From contig BLJB01000010.1 of NCBI GenBank assembly GCA_013423325.1, positions 1 to 64,000 on the forward strand: a DNA stretch of 64,000 nt, read 5' to 3'. The position numbers and the translations under genes were made by a program. Source of the DNA: Usnea hakonensis (Eukaryota; Ascomycota; Lecanoromycetes; Lecanorales; Parmeliaceae). The notes beneath the pieces were generated by a model that saw only the letters and a list, made by a program, of their open reading frames with translations, made no database searches and was not told where the DNA came from. Positions 10,535 to 22,024 of the stretch are shown piece after piece (positions within the stretch are counted from its first letter, which is position 1; each line of letters starts with the position of its first letter).

Positions 10535-12856
10535 ATGTCTCTGGACACGCCTTCTTCGTCATCCCAGCAAATAAAAGTAAAGCCTCAGCGGGTTCTTGCG
10601 TGTGTACTCTGTCAGCAGAGAAAGGTGAAGTGTGATAAAAAGTTCCCCTGTCAGAATTGTCTCAAGTCCCAGGCGCAATGTGTACCGTCGATGCTCGCTC
10701 AGCGCCGGCGAAGACGCAAATTTCCAGAGCGAGCACTGCTGGACCGTCTCCGCAAGTATGAGGACTTGCTCCATCAGAACAATATTACGTTCGAACCACT
10801 CCACAAGGGTTTGGCTGGGGAGAAAGAGTCTGTTCACGCTGAGAGTGGCTTGGATTCAGACGATGAGCATCCAGAAGCTGTGGGACCTGATTCGTCAAGT
10901 CTCTCAACTAACATCAATTCCGAAAGCGGTTATCATGCCAAGTATGCGCTGTTCAAGGAGCTTGTATTTATTTCAAGATGACTGATTATCGCAGAAGCGT
11001 ATGGCACACAATGAGCCAAGGAGTACGATTACATCGCGTTAAACTCGAGCTCTACTGACAATTGCAACAGTTCCGAGACCCCGACAATGACAGCGACTCA
11101 TCGCATGACGATGTGCGTGAGACTACAGTCAAGAACGCGTGGGACCAATCAGCTGTAGATGATGACCACCTTCTGTTTGGCTCACGTAGCACATCCGTCG
11201 ACCTTTCTACTTTACATCCCGACCCAGTCCAGATCTTCAGGCTTTGGCAGATTTATCTTGACAACGTCAATCCGCTGCTCAAGGTCACACACACTCCTAG
11301 CCTGCAAGGACGCATCATAGAAGCTGCTAGTAGTTCAACAAATATCAGTCCTACTCTAGAGGCACTTATGTTCAGTATCTACTGCGCGTCCATCCAAAGT
11401 CTCGTCCAGCAAGACTGCCAGACCATGTTTGGCTCTTCAAAGGAAGATCTTTTGATGAGATACCGCTTCGGCTGCCAGCAAGCGCTGTTCCATTGTAGTT
11501 TTTTACGGTCTAGCGATCGTGACTGCTTGACCGCATTGCATCTATACCTAGTAAGTCTGGTTAGTCGCTGGTCTCGGCCTTCCTTGCTTACGATTTTAGG
11601 TCTCTGTCAGACACAGCACTGTTCCCCAGTCTCTGTCCTCCATGATGGGCGTTGCAATTCGCATTGCGCAACGCATGGGTATTCACAGCGAATCGGCCTT
11701 GGCAAAGTGCACTGTTCTTGAGGCCGAAATGCGCCGGAGACTATGGTGGTCGCTCATACTCTATGACTATCGCATCAGCCAGATGTCCACCTCTAACATC
11801 ACAACGCTAGACCCCACTTGGGACTGTAAGGTTCCTCTCAACGTGAATGATTCTGACCTCCGGCCAGAGATGAAGGTGCCACCAGCGATTCAAGGGAAAT
11901 CCACTGAGGCACTCTTTGCCGTTGTACGTAGCGAGATGGGTGAATTCATCCGTCACACCGTTTTCCACCTCGAATTTACCTGTCCGGCTTTGAAGCCGAT
12001 TGCCAAGCGTTTTCAGAACGGTCTTGCTCCGGAATGTGGTGAGATGGTCAAGCTCGAGGAGATGGTTGAGGACCAATATCTCAAGTTCTGTGATCAAGAG
12101 AACCCAATCCACTTCATGACGATCTGGTCAACCCGAGCATATGTTGCTAAATGTCTCCTCCTTGAACACCAATTAAAATCAGGCTCATCCCTGCGTCAGA
12201 CCGAGGCACAGCGTGACGCTGCCACTACTTATGCACTTAGGGCGCTGCAGTCCGATACTAAGGTCATGACCTCACCCCTTACCAAAGGATATCTTTGGCT
12301 AAATCAACTCTACTTCCCATTTCCTGCCTATCTTCAACTCGTGCAAGACTTGAGGAGACGGCCTTCTAGCGAGCAGGCTGAAAAGGCTTGGGAAATCATG
12401 AGTGACAACTATCAGACCTGGTTCAATTCTAAAGCCCAGGCCTGGCTCGATCCTAAAACTGGAGACGAAAATCCCTTCTTTCAGATATTCGCCAAAATTG
12501 TCCTCCAAGCATGGGACGCTTGTGAAGCAGCCTCCAAACAATTAGGATTGACACCACCAAGGATTGTATCGTCCATCAGACACACAGTGGTAGAAATAGC
12601 GCTACATACACGGAAAATTGATTCAGAACAGCCGAATTCTGTGAAGGGCATGGAAATTGACAACTTTACGATGCCGATGTCTATGGGGTTCACTGACCAG
12701 AGCCTGCAGTATAGTACGGGAATACTGGATGATTACACAACGATGGGACAGGAGATGTCCTCTGGCGGCATACCGGGACAAGCTCCATTAGACTCTCATA
12801 TTGACCAACTAGACTGGACCGCGTTAGGTGGATGGCCGGGTTGGGGAGGTTGCTGA
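10535..12856 (+). CDS. Zn(II)2Cys6 fungal transcription factor
   Basis: Predicted nuclear transcriptional regulator of 723 residues. Proposed exons are 10535-10941, 10995-11022 (28 nt), 11071-11550 and 11600-12856; phases agree at every junction. Residues 23-49 hold the binuclear cluster with exact spacing C-x2-C-x6-C-x5-C-x2-C-x6-C, followed by the basic linker RRRRRK and a short helix (RLRKYEDLL) expected to dimerise. The middle region from exon 3 into exon 4 matches the fungal-specific regulatory domain (Fungal_trans): FRLWQIYLDNVNPLLKVTH and later GVAIRIAQRMGIHSE, then EMRRRLWWSLILYDYR. It is the first intact gene beside the RIP compartment. The next gene is a same-strand MFS transporter about 600 bp away, so local co-regulation is possible but only inferred. 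The target pathway cannot be read from the sequence. Confidence 0.9.
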
Positions 12857-13466
12857 GTACGTGGGTATATCTGACCGTCAGTACGCAAGAGCATATTTTT
12901 TTTTGGAGATCAGATTGCTTCAGCTTCCCAAAAGAGCTTTCTGAGGATATCCGATTGACTATCAGCTGACCCTGACGCTCCCTTGGACGGGAATTTTCCG
13001 GGAGGCCTTGGAGAGCTTCGAATGATCCAGCACCTGTTTCTCAACTCCTAGTAGGAGGCTATGAACCGCCTTTCCTTTGGGAATCTATATCGGAGGGACT
13101 CTTGTCGCAAGTGTGAGGTCTTGACATGTTCGTAGTCGTATTCTCAAAATTGAGAGCGCATGATTAGCTGTGTAAACAAAATATTACGTTATATGCCATA
13201 CGTTCGTCTAGTCCTCGTTCAGATTCGTATCCTACATGTAAAGGGACTACTTATGATGTAGTATTTTCGAGCCCAGGATAGATATCCGTAGTCCATAAGA
13301 AGGGGCCAGAGTTTGGGCCTGTATTACACAATAACAAGTACGGTTGGCCTGCGCCGCAAGTCCAATTTCAAACATTTAGCGTCATCCACCACGTATCATT
13401 AGCTGCACTCCTCCCTCGAGGTCCGGAGGATCATTCGCACCTCAATACCAACGATGTCTCCGAGTA
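12857..13466. other. Intergenic region, nothing recognised
   Basis: It holds the 3' flank of the regulator gene and the presumed promoter of the transporter gene. I see no RNA gene, repeat or long open frame. Confidence 0.5.
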
Positions 13467-15061
13467 ATGCGTGGAGGCTCCGACGAAAGACGCCAGACCC
13501 ATGGTGAAGCTGAGCACCTACTATCCGTGGACTCCATGGAGATGAGTGACATGAGTCCTCAGCAGACAAGAGAGAACAAGATCCCGTCGCACGTGGAGGA
13601 TACATATACGGATGAGCAGAGCAATGGAGAAGCTTCAGGCGTGCGATTTAGTGCTGCCGGTGAAGAGGAGGTTGCGCCCATCAATGGAGGACGTACGGAG
13701 TACAGGGTGTACAAGGTCAGGTGGTTTGGGCTCAGCCAGTTGATACTGCTCAATATTGTCGTGAGTTGGGATGTAAGTATCTCTCAACTTCGGTGCGCAT
13801 TCTACACAAGGATGCTCAATGACTAACATCTACAATGCAGTGGCTGTCTTTCTCCGCCGTAGCCAACACGGCCGCAGACTTCTACTCGACAAACCCCAGC
13901 ATTATCAATTGGCTATCCACCGGATTCCTTTTCGCTTTCGTCGCTGCCTCCCCAGCTACGATCTGGACCCTACATACGGGTGGTCCACGCCTCGCAATCA
14001 TCACAGCATCCGTCCTGATCCTATTCGGGAATTGGATCCGCTATGCTGGCACGCGCACCTCACCTCCCAGCTTCGGCCTCACAATGTTCGGTCAATTCCT
14101 CATCGGTCTGGCGCAACCGTTCGTCCTTTCGGCACCCACTCGGTACTCCGACATCTGGTTTACCCCCTCAGGCCGCGTTTCTGCTACCGCGATCGCCTCC
14201 CTCGCAAACCCTTTCGGCGGCGCACTGGGACAACTCATCAATCCCTTCCTAGCAAGCACAGCTTCTGATATACCAAGCATGGTTCTCTACGTGGCTATAA
14301 TCTCAACCGTCGCCTCCATTCCCTCCTTCTTTATTCCCTCCAAACCTCCTACGCCCGTCTCCCCCTCGTCTACTCATACGGCTCCGGGCCTACGCCAGAC
14401 GTTCAGGATTCTAAGCAAAAACCCAACGTTCTACCTCCTCTTTATACCCTTTGCCGTCTACGTCGGTTTCTTTAATTCGCTTTCCTCCCTCCTCACGCAG
14501 ATCATGACGCCGTACGGCTTCTCGGAAACAGAAAGCGGCATTGCAGGCGCTGTACTCATACTCGTTGGGCTGGTCAGCGCGGCTGTCACTTCACCAATCA
14601 TGGATCGTACCAAGGCCTACCTACCGTTCATCAAGACTGCGGTCCCGCTAATCGCGTTGTGCTATCTGGCTTTCATTTGGGCCCCCGGCACTCGCAGTCT
14701 TGCGGCCCCTTTTATCATTCTCGCCATCCTCGGCGCTGCTTCATTTTCTTTGGTCCCTGTGGCGCTGGAATGGTTGGTCGAGGTCACATGGCCTGTGGGT
14801 CCAGAGGCCGGTTCTACAATCTGCTGGACTGGCGGCCAATTGTTTGGAGCAATCTTTATTATAATTAGCGATGCGTTGAAGGAGGGTAGCGAGGGTGATC
14901 CGCCCTTTACGATGGGCAAGGCGTTGATCTTTCAAGCGGTCGTCGGTGCGGCTGCCGTGCCCTGCGCCATGTGCTTGGGGTTGGTGGGCAAGGTAACAAG
15001 AGGGAGGTTGGAGGTCGATAAGGGCGTTGCGGCAGATGAGCCAAGGGAGCTGCATTTATAG
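13467..15061 (+). CDS. MFS transporter, SLC49/FLVCR-like
   Basis: Multi-pass membrane transporter of about 508 residues from exons 13467-13772 and 13841-15061 (intron with branch CTAAC at 13823 and end TGCAG). The first about 90 residues are hydrophilic and acidic; the membrane core starts at VYKVRWFGLSQLILLNIVVSW. Sequence such as NWLSTGFLFAFVAASPATI, LANPFGGALGQLINPFL and DRTKAYLPFIKTAVPLI resembles the FLVCR/SLC49 branch of the major facilitator superfamily (heme, choline or unknown substrates in animals). The fungal members are mostly uncharacterised, so the substrate is unknown. A second in-frame ATG at 13536 (MEMSDMSPQQ) would shorten the N-terminus by 23 residues. The protein probably sits in the plasma or vacuolar membrane. 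Confidence 0.85.
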
Positions 15062-15412
15062 AATGGGTGGGAGGTGCATCGGGACGGTCGGGATGAACAG
15101 TATGGGGGGGCGGACCAACATGAGGGCTCTCGGTATTGGATCTGTAAGGAAAGTGTTTGGAAAGCGACGATACAGGGATTACATCAGGGAGCGTGGTAAA
15201 TGTGCGAAGATTCCATCTAATGTAGGATTTTCTTTCTTTTTGGCACTTTCAAACTTCAAGCGAGCCGGCCGCTCTGGAAGTCTCACCATGCCAGCGTTGA
15301 AGAAGTCTCAAAATTGCGACACTATTTCGATGTCCGCGCAGGCAGCTTCCAAAACTTATGGTCTGCATTCTATAAGCTAAGACCCTAGGTTGAGAGCACG
15401 AGAGCTATTCTA
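15062..15412. other. Convergent 3' intergenic region
   Basis: It lies between the plus-strand transporter and the minus-strand gene ending at 15413, so it should hold both transcript ends. No feature was recognised. Confidence 0.45.
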
Positions 15413-16567
15413 TCATTGCGGTGTATCATTTGGCAACGCTTGCATCTGATTCCCGTTCGCCAGGCGAGATTCCGACACTTTGCCCACAGGCAGCGCCCCG
15501 GTGTTGCCTCCCACGAACCGCATGACCCAGTCCTTAACATCTCTCACCTTGCGCACTTGCGGTTCCTCGACAGCGCCGTGCTCCAGTTCCCCGGCTTTAT
15601 AGGCGCCAGGTGCATCATGCCCATCGACCAAGTTCCGGTAAAGCAGATCCAATGTGGTCATGCCTCGCCGCAAACTCTGCCCGTACACTTTACCCCTGAA
15701 TGAACTCAGAGCGACGTTCCGGGCTAGAATCACGTCCTGGGGTCGTAGTTTCGCGCTTTGGGTTCGGAGATCCCCGTCTTGGAGCGCAGGATGATTGTTC
15801 TCCGGAGGAGGAAGCCAGATGTTGATCCCAAACCCGGCTTTTGTGTCGTCGCCCACGAGCATTTCTACGAGCTCGATCGAATGTCCTCCTTTGCGCGTCT
15901 TGATGGTTCGGGGCTGCGAGATGGAGATGACGCCTACGACCAAGTTCACAGTCATAGTCTGCGGGATGATGGACTGCAGATAGGCTGCATTGGGCATATC
16001 TTTGAGTTCGTTGAGATGACTCAATGTCAGTCTTGAGCGCGCAAGTTGATCTGCGGGATAAGATGGGCTGCTAGCCGAGAAGGCAGTGGAGAAGTCTTCT
16101 GGTTCCGTGGTGAAAGACTCGTCGAGAGATTCGGCGCCCACGATTTGAGAAGATGGGATGTTTTCATGGATGGCGAAGGATTGCTCGTAGTACTGGGTAT
16201 ACAAATCTTCCTTGGCGGAGTCGGAGACCTGAGACTGCTCGATTGGGCATTCGCTGGGGTCTGAGATGAAGGAAAGCTCCGCGGGTGAGAAGAAAGCAGT
16301 CTCACCGGCTGGAAACCCGTAGTCTTCGAAACCAATATCTTCTTGACTGATTTGGGTAAGACCAGTGGGTAAATGGGGCCTCTCGAGCGGTACAGAGCGC
16401 CATGATGGAGCTTTGTTATCATGTAAGGACCTCTCAGTAGACTCAATTGGTTTTCTTTCTACAAAGCCTGGTTGCGGTGAAGCGCAAAGGTCTTCCTCTG
16501 TCCATTGGAGCGAGCTTGGTAAAGGCGCTCCCGTCAGGAAAATTACTTTTCCCCGAACATCAAGCAT
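15413..16567 (-). CDS. Conserved-looking fungal protein with probable OB-fold
   Basis: Single-exon gene of 384 residues. The first ATG in frame is at 16567 (MLDVRGKVIFLTGAPLP). Residues about 1-180 are acidic, Ser/Pro-rich and probably disordered. From about residue 185, LPNAAYLQS-like sequence leads into a beta-rich part (TMTVNLVVGVISIS, HSIELVEMLVGDDTKAGFGI, DVILARNVALSSFRGKVYG) that has the look of a single-stranded nucleic-acid-binding OB-fold, as in RPA/shieldin-type proteins. That assignment is by eye only. If right, the protein could act in DNA repair or telomere protection, but I would not name it. An upstream ATG at about 16665 lies in another frame and closes within 35 codons. Confidence 0.7.
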   Translation of the reverse strand: MLDVRGKVIFLTGAPLPSSLQWTEEDLCASPQPGFVERKPIESTERSLHDNKAPSWRSVPLERPHLPTGLTQISQEDIGFEDYGFPAGETAFFSPAELSFISDPSECPIEQSQVSDSAKEDLYTQYYEQSFAIHENIPSSQIVGAESLDESFTTEPEDFSTAFSASSPSYPADQLARSRLTLSHLNELKDMPNAAYLQSIIPQTMTVNLVVGVISISQPRTIKTRKGGHSIELVEMLVGDDTKAGFGINIWLPPPENNHPALQDGDLRTQSAKLRPQDVILARNVALSSFRGKVYGQSLRRGMTTLDLLYRNLVDGHDAPGAYKAGELEHGAVEEPQVRKVRDVKDWVMRFVGGNTGALPVGKVSESRLANGNQMQALPNDTPQ

Positions 16568-18760
16568 GGCAGACACAATACATGTGGTCGGAGATGCGGA
16601 GTGGCTCCTCAATGAGTCCTTTTTGGGTAGCCTGTCTCGCAGATTGCCATTGCCATTGATCCATCAGCGATCTTGACACTTTGAAATTAGCAACAGCCGC
16701 CGATTTGGCTTACGTGTCCTGTTGCTTGATCTTTTCCAGTTACATTACGCTGGGGAAAGTCTGTGCTGTGATGCTGTCGAGGTGTCACCGTGTCAAGCCA
16801 ACGCCAAGTCGATATTGGACTAAGCTACAAGCAGTTAGATGACTTTTCTCCAACCTCATGCGATGGCCAATATACTGTTCTTCTCTGTCCGTATCACCTC
16901 CGCGCATTCGCAGACTCTACAAATCTTCGCATCGTAGTGTATGAGTCAGGTCCTCTTTTGGTCGAGAAATTGGGGTGCTCTACTATGCTTTTCTAAAATT
17001 TCATTTGTCCAAACCGAAAAGAATTGTATCCGCAATTCGTCTACATGTATTGAACCTTTCCGATCGACAATGCAAACCCTCGGAGATGGGGATGATTGCG
17101 AATTTAGTCGACTGTTGAGCCTCGAGATTCAGTCAACGCTGCTTAACGATACCTGTCGTCTACTGGACATCATTTGATAGCCTTGGTATCTCTAAAGTCT
17201 GGCTGCGCGGACTTTTTATATCACTGAGGATGTCCGCATCTATAATAGCTCAGCCACACCAGTAAACTCAATAGAGCTGTCTGACTCGGAGGTACCCCTC
17301 AGAAGCTTTGCAAAAGAAGTTGTATTTGCAGTCTTCATGGAAAGGCCATTCCGTTTTGATAGAAGGGCAATAGCTTCTCATTTCCGTACCAGATCCGGGA
17401 TTCTTGATATGGCAGAAAACAGACATGCACAAGAACATCCCCCAGAAGATATTATTGCGTCCGGTACTGCCCAAAATCTGTGAAAAATCGGAATCCTGAC
17501 AGGATCTGGAAGTGCGCTTCTCTTGCATATTTGACTTTAAGGAGGTAAAGAGAGGTGATGCATATTGTTGAGCCCTTACAAATCGGTGGTCGTCTCCGCA
17601 CAACTGGTGACCGGTTTCCTTACGTCAATATGGGCTATTGAAAGGCCAGCGGTACCGACGTCCAATCATTGAGCTGAACGCTGGCTTGTCCCCCGGAATG
17701 ACGGAGAGTTGCGGCTGATGTGGATCCTCGGCCTCGTTTCATGATATCACCGTTGCAGCTACACCTCAGAAGTACGATGCTTTCTGTTGCCTGTCTTCGA
17801 GACTGCGGTGAGAATTTTGGCGGTGTTGCGGTCTCTCAAATTTCAGGTTGTGTGCGGGTGAAAGATAAATAAAGTTTTAGTATTTCTTTTCAAATTTCAG
17901 GCGCCTTTGGTCAACCGGTTTCGTTTTCCTAAAGATTTTCCTCGCTAACATATTCATTTTCATAGAGTTGACTGAAGGGCGGAAACGCTTAGATTTTCTG
18001 TTGGGTCACCAGCAAGTCATAGGCAACCCAGGGATTTGAAATAGGGTCAACACAAACACACAACAACCCCAGGAGCCCAGGAACCCAGGAACCAGGAACC
18101 CAATTGTACAACAACACTTATTCGACAAATTCAAGGTTAGCAGCTTTCTTTCCAATGTCCTCCCAACACAAACCAAAGGTGCCTGAAACTTCTTTTTCTT
18201 TTTTGATCATTCCAAAAGGGTTATAGCAAGCACTACTGCTCTCCATGCTTCTTCCCACTTTTGTGATCGATGCGAGGAGCATCACATGGCTACTGAGTCT
18301 CCTACCTTGATTGTCCCCATTACTACTAGCTACATGTCTATGAGACCCTGTCCAGGACAATGAATATCTTACATTTGGCGAGTTTGTTCATAATGCCTCT
18401 GGACTTATTTATGGGTATGACAAGCCGACATGTCTGAAGGTTCTCTTGAATATCAAATCCAAGCTACTGCTTCTGAAGAGGTTGTTTCTCATTGATCTAC
18501 AGAGGCAGATAGAAGGGAGAGGACTTTAGAGGGTTCATACAGGATAAGGACCATGGAGTGAGTGGGTGTATGGCCTTCATCGCACCTTAATAACAGTGTG
18601 CGTGAAATAAAATGAACATTTTTGACAAAACCTTTTCAGCCAAACGTAGGTATCTAGCGTAGACCATGAAATAGCCTCGCTCCCTGAAAATCATCCCTCG
18701 CCGCAAGACACTCCTCAACATCATTACCCCAAACATGCACATAAAGCCAGCATCCTTACC
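16568..18760. other. Long intergenic region (about 2.2 kb)
   Basis: No confident gene. A minus-strand open frame at 17268-17528 (86 codons from its ATG) has six cysteines, including DCKYNFFCKAS near its end, but no start context, signal peptide or family match I can name. A short imperfect tandem repeat of CCCAGGAA lies at about 18069-18102. The right end must contain the DLT1 promoter. Confidence 0.4.
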
Positions 18761-20089
18761 ATGCACCTCCCTCGTTCCCGCCCCCGCATCCCTTTCTTCC
18801 GTATCTTCTACTCCACAACTTTTACCGCCCTCTCCATCGTCCTCGGCACCCTCCTCCTCGTCACCCCCGGCGAACAAATATACGAATCCTTCGAGGAGGC
18901 CCAGATCTACCACATCTTCATCATCGGAGGTCTCTATCTCCTCACCTTCTCCATCGCACTCTTCACCTACGCAGGCAGGCTCTACGCCACCCGCAGTGCG
19001 CTGGCACGCATCCCCAAAGAGGTCAATTGGAGCGAGGAGCCCGGACGAGTGGGCCGCGAGATCAGGAAGGGGTTAGCGAGGAGTGCGAAGATAGCTTACG
19101 AGTCGCGGCCCCGAGATCTGAGGGACGAGAAGGCGACGAGGGGTCTGACGAAGAAGGCGAGGTTGGGCCGGACGGCGCAGGGTAAGCAGACGCCGGATAC
19201 GGCGTCCAGCGCAGAACCGGCTTGGGGCGTCATTTCCCATCCGGGTTGGTCGTCGCCTTGTTCGCCTGATCTGCCGAATTTGCAGTACGAACCGGTCATT
19301 CTGGAGCTGTCGCATCTCGTCGAAGCGAAAGCCGTCTCGCTAGCCCCCTCGGATCCCCTTTCCTCATACGAGCCCGATGGCCCTGGTGACCGCGAAGAAG
19401 CAGAAGCGCCGATTCCAGATCCCGTTGCCGTGGTGATTCTACAGAGACCGGCGTCTGTGGGCTTGCGCGACTACTTGGCCCAGCTGGCTGCTGTCGGTAT
19501 GCTCGAGCTGGGACCCCTGACCGAGGATTTCCTGGCCCGATACGAATATGCCAGATACTCTGGGGAGGATCTCGAGGAAGGGGAGTTCAGGGCTTTGATG
19601 GGTGTGTTTGCGGAGATTCTGCGCGGCATGAGACCGCTGGATGTGGGCATTGTGGACGAGATGCGGGCGGAGATGGAAGAGGCGGGGGGCAGTGAGAGTG
19701 GGACTGGTGATGAGGTCGGGCTTCGTGATGCGGAGAGTGTCCATACGACGGAGACGGTTCAACGCACGCCCCAGCCGGAGATCTACTCTGCCTCTTCGTC
19801 TTCGTCTTCTGCTTCAATCGGCTCTGCGAGTGGCAGCCAAGGCACCATCCACACTGCTCCTTCTCGGCCCGCGGCTACGAGGAACCCTTCCAGCAGATCC
19901 TATCGCTCTGCTAGGGATCGTGCTGTTCATCAAGCTAGCTTGAGCTCGCTGAGGCGGGTGAGGACTGATACTTCGAGTAGTGGGTATTCGGCAAGGTCGG
20001 GGGCGGGGAATGTGATTAGGCTAAAGGAGGCGAGGGGACCTCTGGATTTGCCTTATGCTATTATTACAGGAGATGGGGAGGAGGTGTGA
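18761..20089 (+). CDS. DLT1: DLT1 family membrane protein
   Basis: Single-exon protein of 442 residues related to yeast 'defect at low temperature protein 1'. The diagnostic N-terminus is present: a first transmembrane helix (FYSTTFTALSIVLGTLLLVT) followed by PGEQIYESFEEAQIY and a second helix (HIFIIGGLYLLTFSIALFTYA), then the basic RLYATRSALARIPKE. A cytosolic domain follows, with the conserved-looking block VILQRPASVGLRDYLAQL and an acidic segment to about residue 300. The C-terminal 130 residues are Ser/Arg-rich and disordered. Yeast DLT1 is needed for growth in the cold; its molecular role is not established. The ATG at 18761 is preferred because it directly precedes the conserved membrane region. 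Confidence 0.88.
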   Translation: MHLPRSRPRIPFFRIFYSTTFTALSIVLGTLLLVTPGEQIYESFEEAQIYHIFIIGGLYLLTFSIALFTYAGRLYATRSALARIPKEVNWSEEPGRVGREIRKGLARSAKIAYESRPRDLRDEKATRGLTKKARLGRTAQGKQTPDTASSAEPAWGVISHPGWSSPCSPDLPNLQYEPVILELSHLVEAKAVSLAPSDPLSSYEPDGPGDREEAEAPIPDPVAVVILQRPASVGLRDYLAQLAAVGMLELGPLTEDFLARYEYARYSGEDLEEGEFRALMGVFAEILRGMRPLDVGIVDEMRAEMEEAGGSESGTGDEVGLRDAESVHTTETVQRTPQPEIYSASSSSSSASIGSASGSQGTIHTAPSRPAATRNPSSRSYRSARDRAVHQASLSSLRRVRTDTSSSGYSARSGAGNVIRLKEARGPLDLPYAIITGDGEEV

Positions 20090-20259
20090 ATGCTATTGGG
20101 GAGGGCTGTTGATTTTTGGACAGCGATTCAGCCTGGTGTTTAGGAGATTTGGATACCCTTGCAGGCATTGGACCGGCAACAGCTCACAGCTGCTGTGAAG
20201 TTTTAGGATCAAAGAATCTATATAATTCAATATGATTCGCAAACGCTATCTACCTACTG

Positions 20260-21471
20260 TTACCAACTTGTGAGTCCCTTGGCCCGATCGAACCCTCCTC
20301 TTAGCTGTCTCTCCGGCTTCACGACCTTGCCCTGCAAGACGGTGTACTTGACAATCCCCTCACAATCCTCCGGTCGTACTCTCGCAAGCCAGATGCATTG
20401 AGCTCCCTCTTCCTCCTCCCAACCTTTAAATTTTTTCTCTACACCCACAGTGTTATCTTCACCTTCTGTACCGATTGCCATGTCCCGGTTCTGTATTTCT
20501 CCATTCGCATTTCCAATCACATCAGCAACATCTTTTCTCTTACCAACTGCGTCCCCGCGTCGGTAAATCATGACATTGGCTGAGAACTTATGGCCTCCGA
20601 CATGACTGATGAAATATATGCCGACCCCGCCGGGCCTCTCATCATGCATATCTCGATACAATCCCAGGGGTCGGAGATGCCGCTCAAACTCTCGTTGCAG
20701 CAAGGGTGCAGACTGTCCGCAGCGAGCGTCGCGGGTGCGTTGGGAGCACATTAGGATGAGGTATTTGTGGGGGCATGGGCGGGTTTGGAAGAGAGGTTCC
20801 TGAATGTCTGGGTAAGGGAGGTCTGGGTGGTTCAGAGGCATCGATGTTGTGGGAGCGGGAGAAATATGGTTGTTGATGAGCTGAGGTACCGTCGCGGGGG
20901 TGACGTTGTCGATGAAGGTGAAGGCGGGGAGGAGAAGAATGGTCGTGGGACGGTGCTTTGGAGGGTAGGGTTCGTGGGTGGGCAGTGGCAAATTCGAGGC
21001 GGAGAGCATGAGTTTCTAAATTGTATAATTACAGTCAGATCGAGTCTCGGACAAGCATTACGAGACAGGCGCACATACCCCATTGCTAGGCTCAACTTTA
21101 CAATCCCTCACAGCTTCCATTACACTTCCTTTCTCGTCACTCACATCCTTAACCCAGTCGGTCTTCCCCGTCGCCACAAGCATATGTGTAGCAAATCCAT
21201 TGACGTGTCCGTACAGCTTTTCTTCTTCGTCAATTTTGAAGCCTTTCGGGTATTGAACCTCGCATGATTCGCAGTCGTGGTCGCAGTCTTGGCCGTCGAC
21301 GGCCGGATCGACTTTAGGGAAGATGAAGGTAGTCACTTTGGGAATGGAGTCCGTGGAAGTACGCGGAGTGAGGAAGGCCTTTCCCTTTTGAAGGACCGAG
21401 GAGAGCGACATTGTCTTGGTGTTGTTTACGATAGGTTTGGGGTGACCATTGAAGTCGGAAGAGCGAGGCAT
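20260..21471 (-). CDS. APD1/AIM32-like thioredoxin-fold [2Fe-2S] protein
   Basis: Two exons on the minus strand (21471-21079 and 21015-20260, intron 63 bp with GTATGT..TTTAG) encode 382 residues. The N-terminal half carries CDHDCESCEVQYPKGFKID; the C-terminal half carries MCSQRTRDARCGQSAPLL and the signature SHVGGHKFSANVMIY. In yeast Apd1 and Aim32 this C-terminal domain is a thioredoxin-like ferredoxin whose [2Fe-2S] cluster uses two Cys and two His ligands; the Cys pair and the HVGGHK histidines here fit that pattern. Apd1 is linked to actin-patch and redox-drug phenotypes and Aim32 to mitochondria. No presequence is obvious here, so location is uncertain. An internal Met (MSLSSVLQKG, residue 21) is an alternative start. 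A Ser/Thr/Glu-rich insert lies near residues 300-330. Confidence 0.85.
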
Positions 21472-22024
21472 CTCAAGGCGGGTGATAGCGGGATTGGAGA
21501 CTGCCGCTCGGAGGATCTGTAAGACTTTGACGCGGTGAGGGGGCCATCTCGATCTCTTAAATATTCGGGCAGTGCTCTTTTTGTAATAGTAGTAAGATTC
21601 GTAGCCCTCCTGTTCATACGGGTTTGGCTTGCAGACGTCGTTTTCTGCCTATTTGGCCTTATCAGATGGGGGCTTTTGGGGCCAAATATTTATCAGATGG
21701 CGCCAAATCGGTTCAATTTCTCTCGGCCGAGAGCGGTCGCCGAAGTTGTTTCCGAGCTGATGAATGTTGCACATATCAGTGCTACAATCGAAGCCATAAG
21801 AGGTTCAGCATGGCAGATGAAAATTTTCATCAAACTGTTGATTACCCGTGAGCCTTTTGAAGCTCGTAACCAGAAGTTCTTGCTGTCGACGAAAGACGTA
21901 CAGTGACCCTAATCGTCTGGAGGTGATGTCCAGGCGCCCGAAGGCGTTCATGCCATGAGAAGTCTACAAGGTTCAGCTACTCTTGGGTAGTCTGACCTGA
22001 ATACAGATTAGTTCAAGAAAAAGC
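21472..22024. other. Intergenic region upstream of gene relics
   Basis: It contains the presumed promoter of the minus-strand ferredoxin gene. Small plus-strand frames around 21535-21906 have no domain and no conserved start context; I do not support them as genes. Confidence 0.4.

Noticed and set aside
13819..14919. Several alternative frames overlapping the transporter on both strands
   Set aside because: Shadows of the strongly biased coding frame; they lack starts, domains and intron consistency.
17268..17603. Cysteine-containing minus-strand frame
   Set aside because: No signal peptide, uncertain start and no family; kept only as a remark in the intergenic entry.
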